A stretch of DNA of 64,000 nucleotides from contig LR782234.1 in the NCBI GenBank assembly GCA_902825215.1, positions 3,286,001 through 3,350,000 of the forward strand, given 5' to 3'. A model generated the notes under the pieces. The model saw only the letters and a program-made list of their open reading frames with translations, was not told where the DNA came from and searched no databases. Positions 18,119 to 26,384 of this stretch are shown here, piece by piece (position 1 is the first letter of the stretch; each line of letters opens with the position of its first letter). Source of the stretch: Pseudomonas fluorescens (GTDB lineage Bacteria; Pseudomonadota; Gammaproteobacteria; Pseudomonadales; Pseudomonadaceae). Made by a program: the position numbers and the translations under genes.

Positions 18119-19522
18119 ATGCACACTCGAACCGATATTGCTCACACGCAGGGTATTGACCCGGTACAGATTCCGGGCTGGGTTTCCCCCGTGGACCACG
18201 CAGGAAGTCCCCACGGTGGAATACCACTCGCCCTGGTCAGCAATGGACACATCCAGTTGCTCATAGACCCATGGTTGAATCAGAGTCCCTTTGACGCTGC
18301 CCATGTATTGCTTAACGACTCGGAAACCTCGGTCGTTCACAAGATCATTCAGCCAGGCGAGGAGAACGAACGGTTCACACTGGATTTGCCCGCAGCATAT
18401 CTTGCCAACGACATCAACTTGCTGCGCCTAAAAGTAATCCGGATCAGTCAACCCCTTCCCGTAACATCGCTGCCGCTGAAAGTCCTCTACAACACTCCAC
18501 GCCCCGGTGGAGAGGTCGTGGGCAATGGGGACAATCCAAATCTGATGATGACGCTGCCGGCCGACGTCATTGCCGACGGCGTAAATGCCAAACGTGCAGC
18601 CGAAGGTGTATTGGTCACGCTGAACTACGTTTTCATGCGGGAAAAAGACGTCGTCACACTCTCTTGTGACGGACGGGATAAACCACATACGGTAACCGCC
18701 GCACAAGCATCTGCGGGCCGTGTGGTGATGACATTGTTCGCCAGCGATTTCTGGCAAGACAACCCGAGATTTGCCCTGCGTTTCAGAGTTACCGACCAAC
18801 TTGGCAACGCAGCAGGTCCACAGGCCTTCTGGTCAACAGCCATCCCGGTTGATGTGCATATACGCGAAGAACCGGAGCCGGAACTGGATCTGCTCAAACC
18901 CAAAGTACTGGAGGCCAAGGAAGCCGGCGGCACAGTGATTAACTTCGTCAAGGATTTTTATAATGCGGAGTTTGCCACGGTTGAAGTCAACTACATCGGT
19001 TCACAACCGCGTCAGACGGTCAGAGTTAAATGGTTGGGCCGTAACTTCACTTATTTCCCTGACACCCAGACCGTCACAACAGCCGGGCAAACATTGCGCT
19101 TCCGGGTTCCCCGCCTGGAGGTCATCGACATTATCGGCGGCAGTCGTGCCGAGGTGACCTATACAGTCAGAAAACCCGACACAACTGTAGACATTCCCTC
19201 TCGTGATCTGGATCTGACGGTCACTCCGCAAAAATACTTGCTAGGCGAGCCCACCATCAATTCGGACAGGACCAATCTGAGGGTTTACTACCCGGACCAG
19301 GTACTTGGTGAGGGCTACACGGTACGCATGGCGTTGCATGGCGTCGTTGTTCGCTATGGCGACGAGATTAATATCGTCGAACCGTCATATACCAATATCC
19401 CCATCCCATCCGCCTGGATCACCGAAAACCGCGGACGCTCCGTAATCTTCAATTACACGTTGAACCGCACCGGAGCCGATGAGCCACTGATCTTTTCATG
19501 GTGTTTGAGGCTGCCGCTGTAA
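18119..19522 (+). CDS. Beta-rich protein of unknown function between two halovibrin-like genes
   Basis: 467 residues. No signal peptide or membrane helix. The sequence looks like a string of Ig-like beta-sandwich units of about 90-110 residues (repeated pattern of LVTLNYVFMREKDVVTLSC, VRVKWLGRNFTYFPD and VTYTVRKPDTT), as in Pseudomonas proteins with many Ig-like repeats. It starts 55 bases after halovibrin-like gene 1 and ends 79 bases before gene 2, same strand, so it probably belongs with them, for example as a binding or delivery partner; that is inference. Its codon use is less GC-rich than housekeeping neighbours. Confidence 0.7.
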   Translation: MHTRTDIAHTQGIDPVQIPGWVSPVDHAGSPHGGIPLALVSNGHIQLLIDPWLNQSPFDAAHVLLNDSETSVVHKIIQPGEENERFTLDLPAAYLANDINLLRLKVIRISQPLPVTSLPLKVLYNTPRPGGEVVGNGDNPNLMMTLPADVIADGVNAKRAAEGVLVTLNYVFMREKDVVTLSCDGRDKPHTVTAAQASAGRVVMTLFASDFWQDNPRFALRFRVTDQLGNAAGPQAFWSTAIPVDVHIREEPEPELDLLKPKVLEAKEAGGTVINFVKDFYNAEFATVEVNYIGSQPRQTVRVKWLGRNFTYFPDTQTVTTAGQTLRFRVPRLEVIDIIGGSRAEVTYTVRKPDTTVDIPSRDLDLTVTPQKYLLGEPTINSDRTNLRVYYPDQVLGEGYTVRMALHGVVVRYGDEINIVEPSYTNIPIPSAWITENRGRSVIFNYTLNRTGADEPLIFSWCLRLPL

Positions 19523-19601
19523 GCGATCTCGAAGTCAACGCAAGCCTCACGTTCAAAAGCGGCTCCACCAAGTTGTCCTTAACAAAGACACGGAGAAAGT
19601 C

Positions 19602-20531
19602 ATGCATAAAATAATCGGATTACTGCTTGTTGCACTTTTGTTCGGCTGTTCACACATCCCGTCTCCACCGCCCGATGCCATAAACATCAACGGCACTCTG
19701 GCGTTAGACGGTCCCACAACGGCTTCTTATCTCACTGAGCTTTACGCTCGCAAGTTTCCTAATTGCAACAAAGTGGAGTCCCAACCCTCATTTCTGTGTT
19801 CGGGAGTGATGATCCGAGTCACGGTCAAAGACCCGAACAATACTTACAAAGTCTGGGAACCCAGTCCCATTTCCGTAACAAGTGGCGGTATTTCGTTTTC
19901 CTATCTCCGGGCCGATACCAACTTCGGCCGACTGGCTTGGGGTTACGGCAATGGCTACATCCTTTACCCCGTCCTGGAACGACCCGCCAATACCGATCAA
20001 CTGCAAGTATTGTGCTCCTACCCAATGGACTCATGGGGCTGGCATCGCGGTAAAGATGGCGTGTGCATTCCGACCCCTGCACACCCTGAAAGCGGCTACT
20101 GCCACAACGCGAATGTACTTACTGCGGAGCAATTCAAAGCAGCCTGGGACAGGGCAACCGTGAACAAAAACCTCCAGCAATGCGGCTTTGACGTACGAGA
20201 CGAACGCAATACCCTGGCCGCGCCCGCGTTCTATCAGTCGTTGCGCGCCAAAGCGATGTTGGGAACTACAGGTTTCAGCGAACACAACGAAGTCATCATC
20301 AAAACCTGGCCTGCAGGCAAGGCCAACACTTTTCCGATTCTGGCGTTTTTCTACGTTTCCGGAGGAACTGACCCCAAGCCACTGGCCGATGCAAGGTACA
20401 ACCAGCGAGACTTTTACAATTCGACCAACCCGAAAAGAGTGGTGCCAATCATTAGAATGGTGCCGGCCAACAGTGCGACAGGAACGGCGACGTTCACCTA
20501 CGTGGCCGCTGACCAGGAGGTTACTCGGTGA
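19602..20531 (+). CDS. Halovibrin-like (HvnC family) lipoprotein 2
   Basis: 309 residues, ATG behind acggaga. Lipobox ALLFGC (Cys about 16). It aligns with the first halovibrin-like protein over its whole length: PSFLCSGVMIRVT, KVWEPSP, SGGISFSYLRAD, NGYILYPVLERP, CGFDVRDERN, ILAFFYVSGG and a shared end VVPIIRMV...SAT. Identity is moderate, so it is an old duplication or a separate acquisition. It lacks no obvious family motif. Its stop overlaps the start of the DUF2599 gene (GTGA), suggesting a one-to-one functional pair. Predicted activity: extracytoplasmic NAD glycohydrolase or related, by family only. Confidence 0.85.
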   Translation: MHKIIGLLLVALLFGCSHIPSPPPDAININGTLALDGPTTASYLTELYARKFPNCNKVESQPSFLCSGVMIRVTVKDPNNTYKVWEPSPISVTSGGISFSYLRADTNFGRLAWGYGNGYILYPVLERPANTDQLQVLCSYPMDSWGWHRGKDGVCIPTPAHPESGYCHNANVLTAEQFKAAWDRATVNKNLQQCGFDVRDERNTLAAPAFYQSLRAKAMLGTTGFSEHNEVIIKTWPAGKANTFPILAFFYVSGGTDPKPLADARYNQRDFYNSTNPKRVVPIIRMVPANSATGTATFTYVAADQEVTR

Positions 20532-20980
20532 AACTGCCAAGGACCGCCTCTCTGTTACAGGCATTGGCGCTGACCGGGTGGGGAGTCGCAACGCCTGTCG
20601 TTCAGGCTGTCGATGCACCCACTGCGGTTGACGGTGAAAGCGTCATCGTGATTGTCGAACGCTGTAACAAATACATAGAAAGCGCGTACTGGTTCTATCG
20701 GGACTATCAGTGGGTACTCGCCATTACCCCGACGACGTGTGCGAGAAGAACTCAGGAGTCAGGCACACCGTTCATCTGGGATGAACTTTCGCGCGACTAC
20801 TCCAACAGTCGCTACTGGGGAAACACCCACGGCATGCGCCATCAGTTGATTTGCCATATGGCAATTGCACGGGACAAACCGCAGTGGAACCTCGAACCCT
20901 GGCGTCCGGACGTGGGGTATGCCAAGACACTGGAGGCTGGCTGCAATCACGTCGTACCGTTGCCTGAAAAGGCACCGTGA
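20528..20980 (+). CDS. Secreted DUF2599 protein
   Basis: 150 residues, GTG start overlapping the stop of halovibrin-like gene 2. Signal peptide to about residue 28 (VVQAVDA). The mature part holds ESAYWFYRDYQWVLAITPT, MRHQLICHMAIARDKPQWNL and EPWRPDVGYAKTLEAGCN, which match the conserved C-terminal pattern of DUF2599 proteins as I know it from mycobacteria and pseudomonads. Function unknown. Translational coupling to a candidate NADase suggests an inhibitor, chaperone or co-secreted partner; this is inference. No clear terminator follows. Confidence 0.85.
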   Translation: MKLPRTASLLQALALTGWGVATPVVQAVDAPTAVDGESVIVIVERCNKYIESAYWFYRDYQWVLAITPTTCARRTQESGTPFIWDELSRDYSNSRYWGNTHGMRHQLICHMAIARDKPQWNLEPWRPDVGYAKTLEAGCNHVVPLPEKAP

Positions 20981-21096
20981 CACTTGCGTGAAAGATGAGC
21001 GATACAGTTCATCGGGCGCTGGCGTCTGGCCGAGAACCACAGGAAACTTCGGGCATGTCAGGATCTGTTGATCCGTCCCCTGCCCGAGGAACTTCA

Positions 21097-21789
21097 ATGC
21101 GCACCATCGGCCTGATCGGCGGCATGAGCTGGGAATCCAGCGCCGAATACTATCGACTCATCAATCAACAAGTCCGTGATCGTCTCGGCCCATTGCGCTC
21201 GGCGCAATTGCTGATGTACAGCGTCGACTTCGGCCCCGTCGAACAGGCCCAGCACGCCGGGCGCTGGGACGATGCGGCAGCGATTCTGGTGGATGCCGCG
21301 CGCAGGCTCGAAGCCGGTGGCGCGGAATGCGTGGTGTTGTGTACCAACACCATGCACAAGGTTGCCGAGCAGATTCAGGCGGCAATCAGCATTCCGTTTT
21401 TGCACATTGCCGAACCGGCCGCACAGGCGGCTCTGGATATTGATGCACGCACGGTCGGTTTGCTCGGCACGGCATTCACGATGGAACAGGACTTTCTCAA
21501 GCAACGCCTGGTCGCCAAGGGTTTGACCGTGTTGGTGCCGGACGAAGCCCAGCGCAAGGACGTACACCGGATCATCTATGACGAACTCTGCGTCGGCGTG
21601 ATCAGCGAGCAGTCTCGGCAAATCTACCAACGAGTGATCGAATCCCTCACCGCACGCGGCGCGCAGGCAATCATCCTCGGCTGCACCGAAATCGGCCTGC
21701 TGATCAAACCCGAACACAGCGCCCTGCCCCTGCTCGACACCACCGAACTGCATGCACAGTCGGCGGTGGCGTTCGCGCTGGGCGATTGA
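21097..21789 (+). CDS. Aspartate/glutamate racemase family protein
   Basis: 230 residues from ATG 21097, preceded by GAGGA; the frame is open upstream to 20995 but without support. Interconverts L- and D-aspartate (or a related amino acid) without cofactor, in the cytoplasm. N-terminal IGLIGGMSWESSAEYYR; catalytic Cys in VVLCTNTMHK (about residue 82) and second Cys in IILGCTEIGLL (about 194), as in the family; usual length. Its end is one base from the convergent GNAT gene. Confidence 0.9.
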   Translation: MRTIGLIGGMSWESSAEYYRLINQQVRDRLGPLRSAQLLMYSVDFGPVEQAQHAGRWDDAAAILVDAARRLEAGGAECVVLCTNTMHKVAEQIQAAISIPFLHIAEPAAQAALDIDARTVGLLGTAFTMEQDFLKQRLVAKGLTVLVPDEAQRKDVHRIIYDELCVGVISEQSRQIYQRVIESLTARGAQAIILGCTEIGLLIKPEHSALPLLDTTELHAQSAVAFALGD

Positions 21790-21790
21790 G

Positions 21791-22309
21791 TCAGGTTTTC
21801 GGCCGATTGCGCAGGCGGGCCATGCTCAGGGTGTCGACCCACTGCCCGTCGCGCACCGCATAATCGCGAAACAGGCCTTCGTCCTCAAAACCGAATTTGC
21901 GGTAGAGGCCGATGGCCGCTTCGTTATCGGCGTACACCGTCAGCTCGACGCGGTGCAGATTCATCCAGTTGTCGGCCACTTCCAACGCCGCCGCCAACAG
22001 TTGCGAACCCACCCCTTTGCCCTGCCACGCGACCGCAACGCCCATGCCGAAACTGCCGGCGTGTGCCCGACGCATTCGCGAATACGCCTCCAGCCCGAGG
22101 TTGCCGATCACCACGCCCTGATGCAGTGCCACCAGTTTTACCGCGCGCTCGTTGTCCGCCAGCAGGCGTTGGCGCCAGACTTCTACGGACTGGAACGGCA
22201 TCTGCAACACCTGCCGCGCCACGGCCGGGTCGTTGTACAGCGCGGTGATGCCTTCGAGGTGGGATTCGTTGGAACGTATGAGGTGGATGGCGGGGTTTGG
22301 GGCTGACAT
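21791..22309 (-). CDS. GNAT-family N-acetyltransferase
   Basis: 172 residues. The acetyl-CoA binding motif is seen at MGVAVAWQGKGVGSQLL (about residues 90-106), followed by VELTVYADNEAAIGLYRKFGFEDEG, the usual motif B. Similar proteins include Spe/Rim-type and phosphinothricin-type acetyltransferases; the substrate is unknown. Convergent with the racemase gene. Confidence 0.9.
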   Translation of the reverse strand: MSAPNPAIHLIRSNESHLEGITALYNDPAVARQVLQMPFQSVEVWRQRLLADNERAVKLVALHQGVVIGNLGLEAYSRMRRAHAGSFGMGVAVAWQGKGVGSQLLAAALEVADNWMNLHRVELTVYADNEAAIGLYRKFGFEDEGLFRDYAVRDGQWVDTLSMARLRNRPKT

Positions 22310-22427
22310 GGGATCGGTCCGTGATCGAGGAGTGGCCGCTCAATGTAAACCGCCCGGAATCCGTCTGGCGAGCGCTCCCACAGGAACTTTGCTCTGACGG
22401 CGGGCCTGAGGATCAAAAACAAGGTCA

Positions 22428-22950
22428 AAAGCCCCTCACCCTAGCCCTCTCCCGGAGGGAGAGGGGACTGACCGTGGTGAATGCGGGAGTTACGCCGACC
22501 TGAAATACCGAGTCGTACGCAAACTTCGAAGCCAACCAAAATCGGCTCCCTCTCCCTCGGGAGAGGGCTGGGGTGAGGGGCAAATTCACCACAAATCCAA
22601 AGCCACCCGCGCCGCTCTTCACCACTCAACAATGAGCGTTAGCTCGAGTGCCCTTGATCTTGATCTTGCGTCACCGGCGACGTCGGAAGGCTGAGTGGAG
22701 GGATTGATCCGGGCGTGGGAGCGCAGCGACCGTACGACGAAGTCGTACACAGCGGAAGGAGCTGCAGCGAAGCAAACCGTAGCCGCTGCGCCCGGATCGA
22801 TCCCGGAGCGAAGGGACCCGAGCCTGCGAGGGCCGAACGCAGGAGCAAGCGTTTTGGGTTACCTTTTTGGCGTTTGAAAAAGGTGACCCGCTGTAAGAGC
22901 GGAACCGTAAGTAGCCGTTACCGCAGCAACGGATATGTACCCAAAAAAAC
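22428..22950 (+). repeat. Large structured repeat, copy B (uninterrupted)
   Basis: Second copy of the element at 9014-9530, here with the CCCTCTCCC palindrome (22431-22466) not broken by an IS. It contains a second palindrome (22550-22581) and the structured part: stem GTACGAC/GTCGTAC (22732-22748), stem GTTACCTTTTT/AAAAAGGTGAC (22858-22887) and stem CCGCT/AGCGG (22888-22902), then GGATATGTACCCAAAAAAAC. Both arms of each stem changed relative to copy A so that pairing is kept. A minus-strand frame of 130 codons (22671-23063) runs through it but is probably not a gene. The 829 bases between the GNAT and LysR genes hold only this element and REPs. Confidence 0.85.
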
Positions 22951-22969
22951 CAGCGCCTGAAAGAAAGCC

Positions 22970-23130
22970 TTCGCGAGCAGGCTCGCTCCCACAATGGGAC
23001 TGAGTACATCAGCCAGAAAGGGGTCGGCTCAGAGGCCGCCATCGCTGGCAAGCCAGCTCCCACAGGGTTCGCGGGGTGTCCACCCCCCTCAGCGAGATAG
23101 CCATCACCAGCAGACTGGCTCCCACAAAAA
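22970..23130. repeat. Cluster of three REP sequences
   Basis: CTTCGCGAGCAGGCTCGCTC (22969), GCCATCGCTGGCAAGCCAGC (23037) and GCCATCACCAGCAGACTGGC (23100), each followed by TCCCAC. They belong to slightly different REP variants. Confidence 0.85.
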
Positions 23131-23138
23131 AACCGCGC

Positions 23139-24119
23139 TCAAGGCTGAAACCATTCGCGCCGCTCAGCAAACGTATGTTGAATAAGATCGGTAAGCGCCT
23201 GCACTTCAGGCAACTCCTCAGACTCAGCATTGACCCCGAGCCAAGCCTGCAACTGCATGGGCTCAACAAACAACCGAGGCAACGCAATCAACCCCCGATC
23301 AAACCGGCTCATATACGCCGGCAACAACCCGATGCACGCGCTGCAGCGAATCATCTCCAGCATCAATTCATACGACTGCATCTGCACCACCCCCGCCAGG
23401 CGCTGCTCAACCAGCTCATTCCACGGACGAAAGCTGTCGATCTGCCGATCGTGCTGCCATTGCACCAGCATGAAATCAACAAGATCGTCCGGCGTTTCCG
23501 GGCGCGCGGTCACGCGGGAATAGCGTTTGGCGATGTGCGGCAGGTAATCCAGACAGGCCAGCCGCTGCGGTTCGCTGATGGCAAAAGCCGGGCCCGGGTG
23601 CGGGGTTTCGCCGGGGGCAAGCCAAAGGATAATGTCGGCACTGACCGCGCGCAACGACAGTTCGCTGTCCAGCGCAATGATCTCCAGACGCACACTGGCG
23701 TTGCGCCGCAGCAGCGCGATCAGGTCGCGGCCGAGGATGTCGTGGAGGATCGATTCGGCCACCGCGAGGCGAATCAGCGGCTGTTCGATCACCGGCAGTT
23801 TGCGCTCAAAGGCCAGGGTGATCAGTCGTGCCTGAAGTTGCTGGCCCTCGCGGGTCAGGCTCAAGGCGCTGCCCTGAAAGCTGAACAGGCTGTGCTGCAA
23901 TTGCTGTTCAAGTTGCGCCAGTTGTTTGCGCAGCAGTGTCGAGCGCACGTTGAGGCTGCGCGCGGCTTGCATGAAGCAACCGCAACGGGCGCTGACGAGG
24001 AAGTATTGTGCGACGTCGCTGTCGATGGCGGCGGCGTGGCCGAGCCAGGTTTCGGGTTTGTTGTCGGGCGAGCGGTAATCGCTGATGCCGGCGCGTCCTG
24101 CGGGTTCGGTGAATGACAT
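23139..24119 (-). CDS. LysR-family regulator
   Basis: 326 residues. N-terminal winged helix-turn-helix (about residues 30-95, YFLVSARCGCFMQAARSLNVRSTLLRKQLAQLEQQL) and C-terminal substrate-binding domain. The HTH is somewhat divergent (VRST in place of the common SQPA). It sits 186 bases downstream of the two-partner secretion operon, on the same strand, separated by a REP pair; the P. aeruginosa Pdt locus also ends with a regulator of this type, as far as I recall. Confidence 0.88.
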   Translation of the reverse strand: MSFTEPAGRAGISDYRSPDNKPETWLGHAAAIDSDVAQYFLVSARCGCFMQAARSLNVRSTLLRKQLAQLEQQLQHSLFSFQGSALSLTREGQQLQARLITLAFERKLPVIEQPLIRLAVAESILHDILGRDLIALLRRNASVRLEIIALDSELSLRAVSADIILWLAPGETPHPGPAFAISEPQRLACLDYLPHIAKRYSRVTARPETPDDLVDFMLVQWQHDRQIDSFRPWNELVEQRLAGVVQMQSYELMLEMIRCSACIGLLPAYMSRFDRGLIALPRLFVEPMQLQAWLGVNAESEELPEVQALTDLIQHTFAERREWFQP

Positions 24120-24193
24120 TGATGACTCCCTGTCGATCTTTGTATTTTGGTGGCTTCCAGCACTTATAACTATTTCTGAACCCAGTGGAGATC

Positions 24194-24286
24194 CTGTGGG
24201 AGCTGGCTTGCCAGCGATGAGGCCAGCAGATCCAACATCATGGGTGACTGATAAGCCGCCATCGCTGGCAAGCCAGCTCCCACAGG
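24194..24286. repeat. Inverted REP pair
   Basis: CTGTGGGAGCTGGCTTGCCA (24194) and its inverse TGGCAAGCCAGCTCCCACAG ending at 24286, forming a REPIN between the regulator and the parvulin gene. Confidence 0.92.
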
Positions 24287-24305
24287 TTACTCAGTGAAGG
24301 TGAGA

Positions 24306-25253
24306 TTAGTGTTGTTCCCCCAGGACTTTATTGAGTTCGGCGCCGTCGATGCTCAGCGTGGCGGTGTTGAGCATGCCGTCCAGGTAGGCCTGGGCGATCT
24401 GCTCCTGGCGCTGCGCACGCAGGGCCTGGGTCAGTTGATCGCGCAATTCGTCCAGCGTCGCGGTGCGGGCCGGTTGTTGTTCGGTGAGCTTGATCACATG
24501 GAAACCGGCAGCGCTTTGCACCGGATCGGAAACGGCACCGACTTTCAGCCGGGCGACGGCGCCGCGCACCTCGGGCACCAGTTGCTGCAACGGTTGCAGC
24601 CCGCTATCACCGCCCCGCTCCGCCGTGACGCGATCCTGCGAATACTGCGTCGCTAGGGCGGCAAATTCCGCCGGTGAGGCCTGCGCTTTCTTGCTCAATT
24701 CAAATGCTTGTTTGCGCACCGTCTCCAGCGTCGCAGCATCACTGACGCCAAGGAAAATCTGACTGACCCGATACAGCGCCGGCGTCTGCCAATTGGCCTT
24801 GCCCGCCTCGTACGCCTGCTGGATTTCAGCGGTACTCGGATAGTCCGCCGGCACCTGACTCACCGAGCGCAGGTAATCGCGAAAGACAATCTGCTCGGTC
24901 GCCGCACGGGTCTGGCGCACGATCTCCGGGCGCTGCGCCCAGCCTTGGGCGTCGGCCTGTTCCAGTACCGCTTTTTCGGCCAGCCGCGCACGAATCCAGC
25001 GCTCCAGCGCCTCGCGATTGCCGCGCAGCTGTTCCCGAGCTTCAGGCGCAACAGTCGCCAGCAACGCCTGAAGCTCCTCTGGGGTGACCTGCTGATTACC
25101 CAACCGGGCCACCGCAGGCCCCGCAGCAATCGCGGTGACAGGCGACGGTTGCTGGGCAGCAACCGGGTCACTGCCCGGTCGCACAACCAGCGCCACGGCC
25201 ACGACCAAAAGCGCCACCGCGGCGGCGCTGACCACCATGGCAGGCTTTTTCAC
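24306..25253 (-). CDS. Periplasmic peptidyl-prolyl isomerase (parvulin type)
   Basis: 315 residues, GTG start overlapping the YbjN-domain gene stop. One N-terminal membrane anchor/signal (VVSAAAVALLVVAVALVV), a SurA/PpiD-like helical N-domain, and a parvulin domain (about residues 170-270) with YRVSQIFLGV, FAALATQYSQDRVTAERGGDSGLQ and GFHVIKLTEQ. It should assist folding of an exported protein, most simply the client of the two-partner transporter encoded in the same operon. Last gene of the operon. Confidence 0.88.
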   Translation of the reverse strand: MKKPAMVVSAAAVALLVVAVALVVRPGSDPVAAQQPSPVTAIAAGPAVARLGNQQVTPEELQALLATVAPEAREQLRGNREALERWIRARLAEKAVLEQADAQGWAQRPEIVRQTRAATEQIVFRDYLRSVSQVPADYPSTAEIQQAYEAGKANWQTPALYRVSQIFLGVSDAATLETVRKQAFELSKKAQASPAEFAALATQYSQDRVTAERGGDSGLQPLQQLVPEVRGAVARLKVGAVSDPVQSAAGFHVIKLTEQQPARTATLDELRDQLTQALRAQRQEQIAQAYLDGMLNTATLSIDGAELNKVLGEQH

Positions 25254-25720
25254 AGCGCGACTTCCTCTTGCTCGGCGACTGGCGCTTTGGCGGTCGAGGT
25301 TTGTGCGGCCTGACTGAAGTCACGTAGGTAGACGATGAATTCCTGCAACAGCCGATCCCACAATTCGAGGTTGCCGCGCAGGTGATCGTTGCTCACGCCG
25401 GCGGCCAGCACCACGTCCATTTCCATCACCAGAAACTCGCCCTGCAACGACAACCGCGCAAAGCGCCGGGTGGCGTTCCACTGCTCGGCCACACCCGGCG
25501 GCAACTCGCCTTGCACGCGCAGCGCACAGCTGAAGGTGAAGTCGACGTAGCTGCCCTGCTCCGCCGCCGGGTTGCCGAACCGCACGGCGTAGCCGATGCC
25601 CTGGCTGGCGCTGAGCAACTGCACGATGTCGTTCTGCTCGGTCTGGTTGACGCGGTAACCGGCGGCTTGCAGCACCTCGGTCAGGGACTGTGGCGATACG
25701 TGGCTGATCAATTGAGTCAT
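25250..25720 (-). CDS. YbjN-domain protein
   Basis: 156 residues from ATG 25720 (aaggaag upstream); an alternative ATG at 25738 overlaps the previous stop. The pattern SLTEVLQAAGYRVN, VDFTFSCALRV and FARLSLQGEFLVMEMDVVLAAGVS fits the YbjN fold, similar to type III secretion chaperones. No signal peptide, so cytoplasmic, and a chaperone-like role for the secretion locus is plausible. Overlaps the parvulin gene. Confidence 0.75.
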   Translation of the reverse strand: MTQLISHVSPQSLTEVLQAAGYRVNQTEQNDIVQLLSASQGIGYAVRFGNPAAEQGSYVDFTFSCALRVQGELPPGVAEQWNATRRFARLSLQGEFLVMEMDVVLAAGVSNDHLRGNLELWDRLLQEFIVYLRDFSQAAQTSTAKAPVAEQEEVAL

Positions 25721-25737
25721 GGTTTCTTCCTTGTTCA

Positions 25738-26367
25738 TCAGTGAGCGATCGCGGCTTGCGGCGCGTCGAATTGAGTCTTGTAGAGCTCGTCGCCAAAGCC
25801 TTGGGCCAGTTCATCGAACTTGACCCGCGCACTGCCTGCAAAGGGCTGGCGGATTTTCATCACCTCGGCCACATCGATGTTTTCGTAGGCAGTGAGGATC
25901 TGCTTGGCGACGCCGTACATCTGCTGATTTTTGGCTGAACATTGCTGCACTTGTGTGTCACGTTCAGTCAGTTGCGCCTCGAGCTTCGCGCGTTCCGCCT
26001 CTTTGCCACGGGCCATGACCAACAAATCGTCGTAGGCCTTCTTGAACTTGCCGGTCTGCTCGACGCTGGCGGCCACTTGCGCCTGGGCCTGGCTGTGCAG
26101 GCTCTGTTGCTGACCGGCGAGCTGTTCGGCAAGGCCCTGGGCCTTGGCCAGTTCCGCCGTCAGCTGCTTGATCTGCGCCTGGGCAGCCTTGGCTTCGTTC
26201 TGCGCCGCCAGTTGCGCGGCGCTGGCCTGGGCCTGCTGACTTTGCAGGGCCTGAAGCTGCTGAGTGGTGCTGCGCAATTGCGTCCGCAGGCGTTCCTCCA
26301 TGCCTTCGGCATTCGCGCCAGTGGCGATCAACAGGCCGAGCCCGAGCAACACGAATCGCGATTTCAT
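25738..26367 (-). CDS. Periplasmic coiled-coil protein
   Basis: 209 residues. Signal peptide to about residue 20 (ATGANAEG), then a long Gln/Ala/Lys-rich coiled coil (about 25-145, LQALQSQQAQASAAQLAAQNEAK) and a small C-terminal part. No enzymatic motif. Between the porin and YbjN genes with short spacing, hence part of the TPS/ExbB-ExbD-TonB operon; it may act as a periplasmic spacer or scaffold. Confidence 0.8.
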   Translation of the reverse strand: MKSRFVLLGLGLLIATGANAEGMEERLRTQLRSTTQQLQALQSQQAQASAAQLAAQNEAKAAQAQIKQLTAELAKAQGLAEQLAGQQQSLHSQAQAQVAASVEQTGKFKKAYDDLLVMARGKEAERAKLEAQLTERDTQVQQCSAKNQQMYGVAKQILTAYENIDVAEVMKIRQPFAGSARVKFDELAQGFGDELYKTQFDAPQAAIAH

Positions 26368-26384
26368 AAGCCTCTCCCGGCGCC

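Noticed and set aside
22671..23063. Minus-strand frame of 130 codons through the structured repeat
   Set aside because: Its codons follow hairpin and REP sequence, the matching frame in copy A is broken after a few dozen codons, and no ribosome-binding site supports it.
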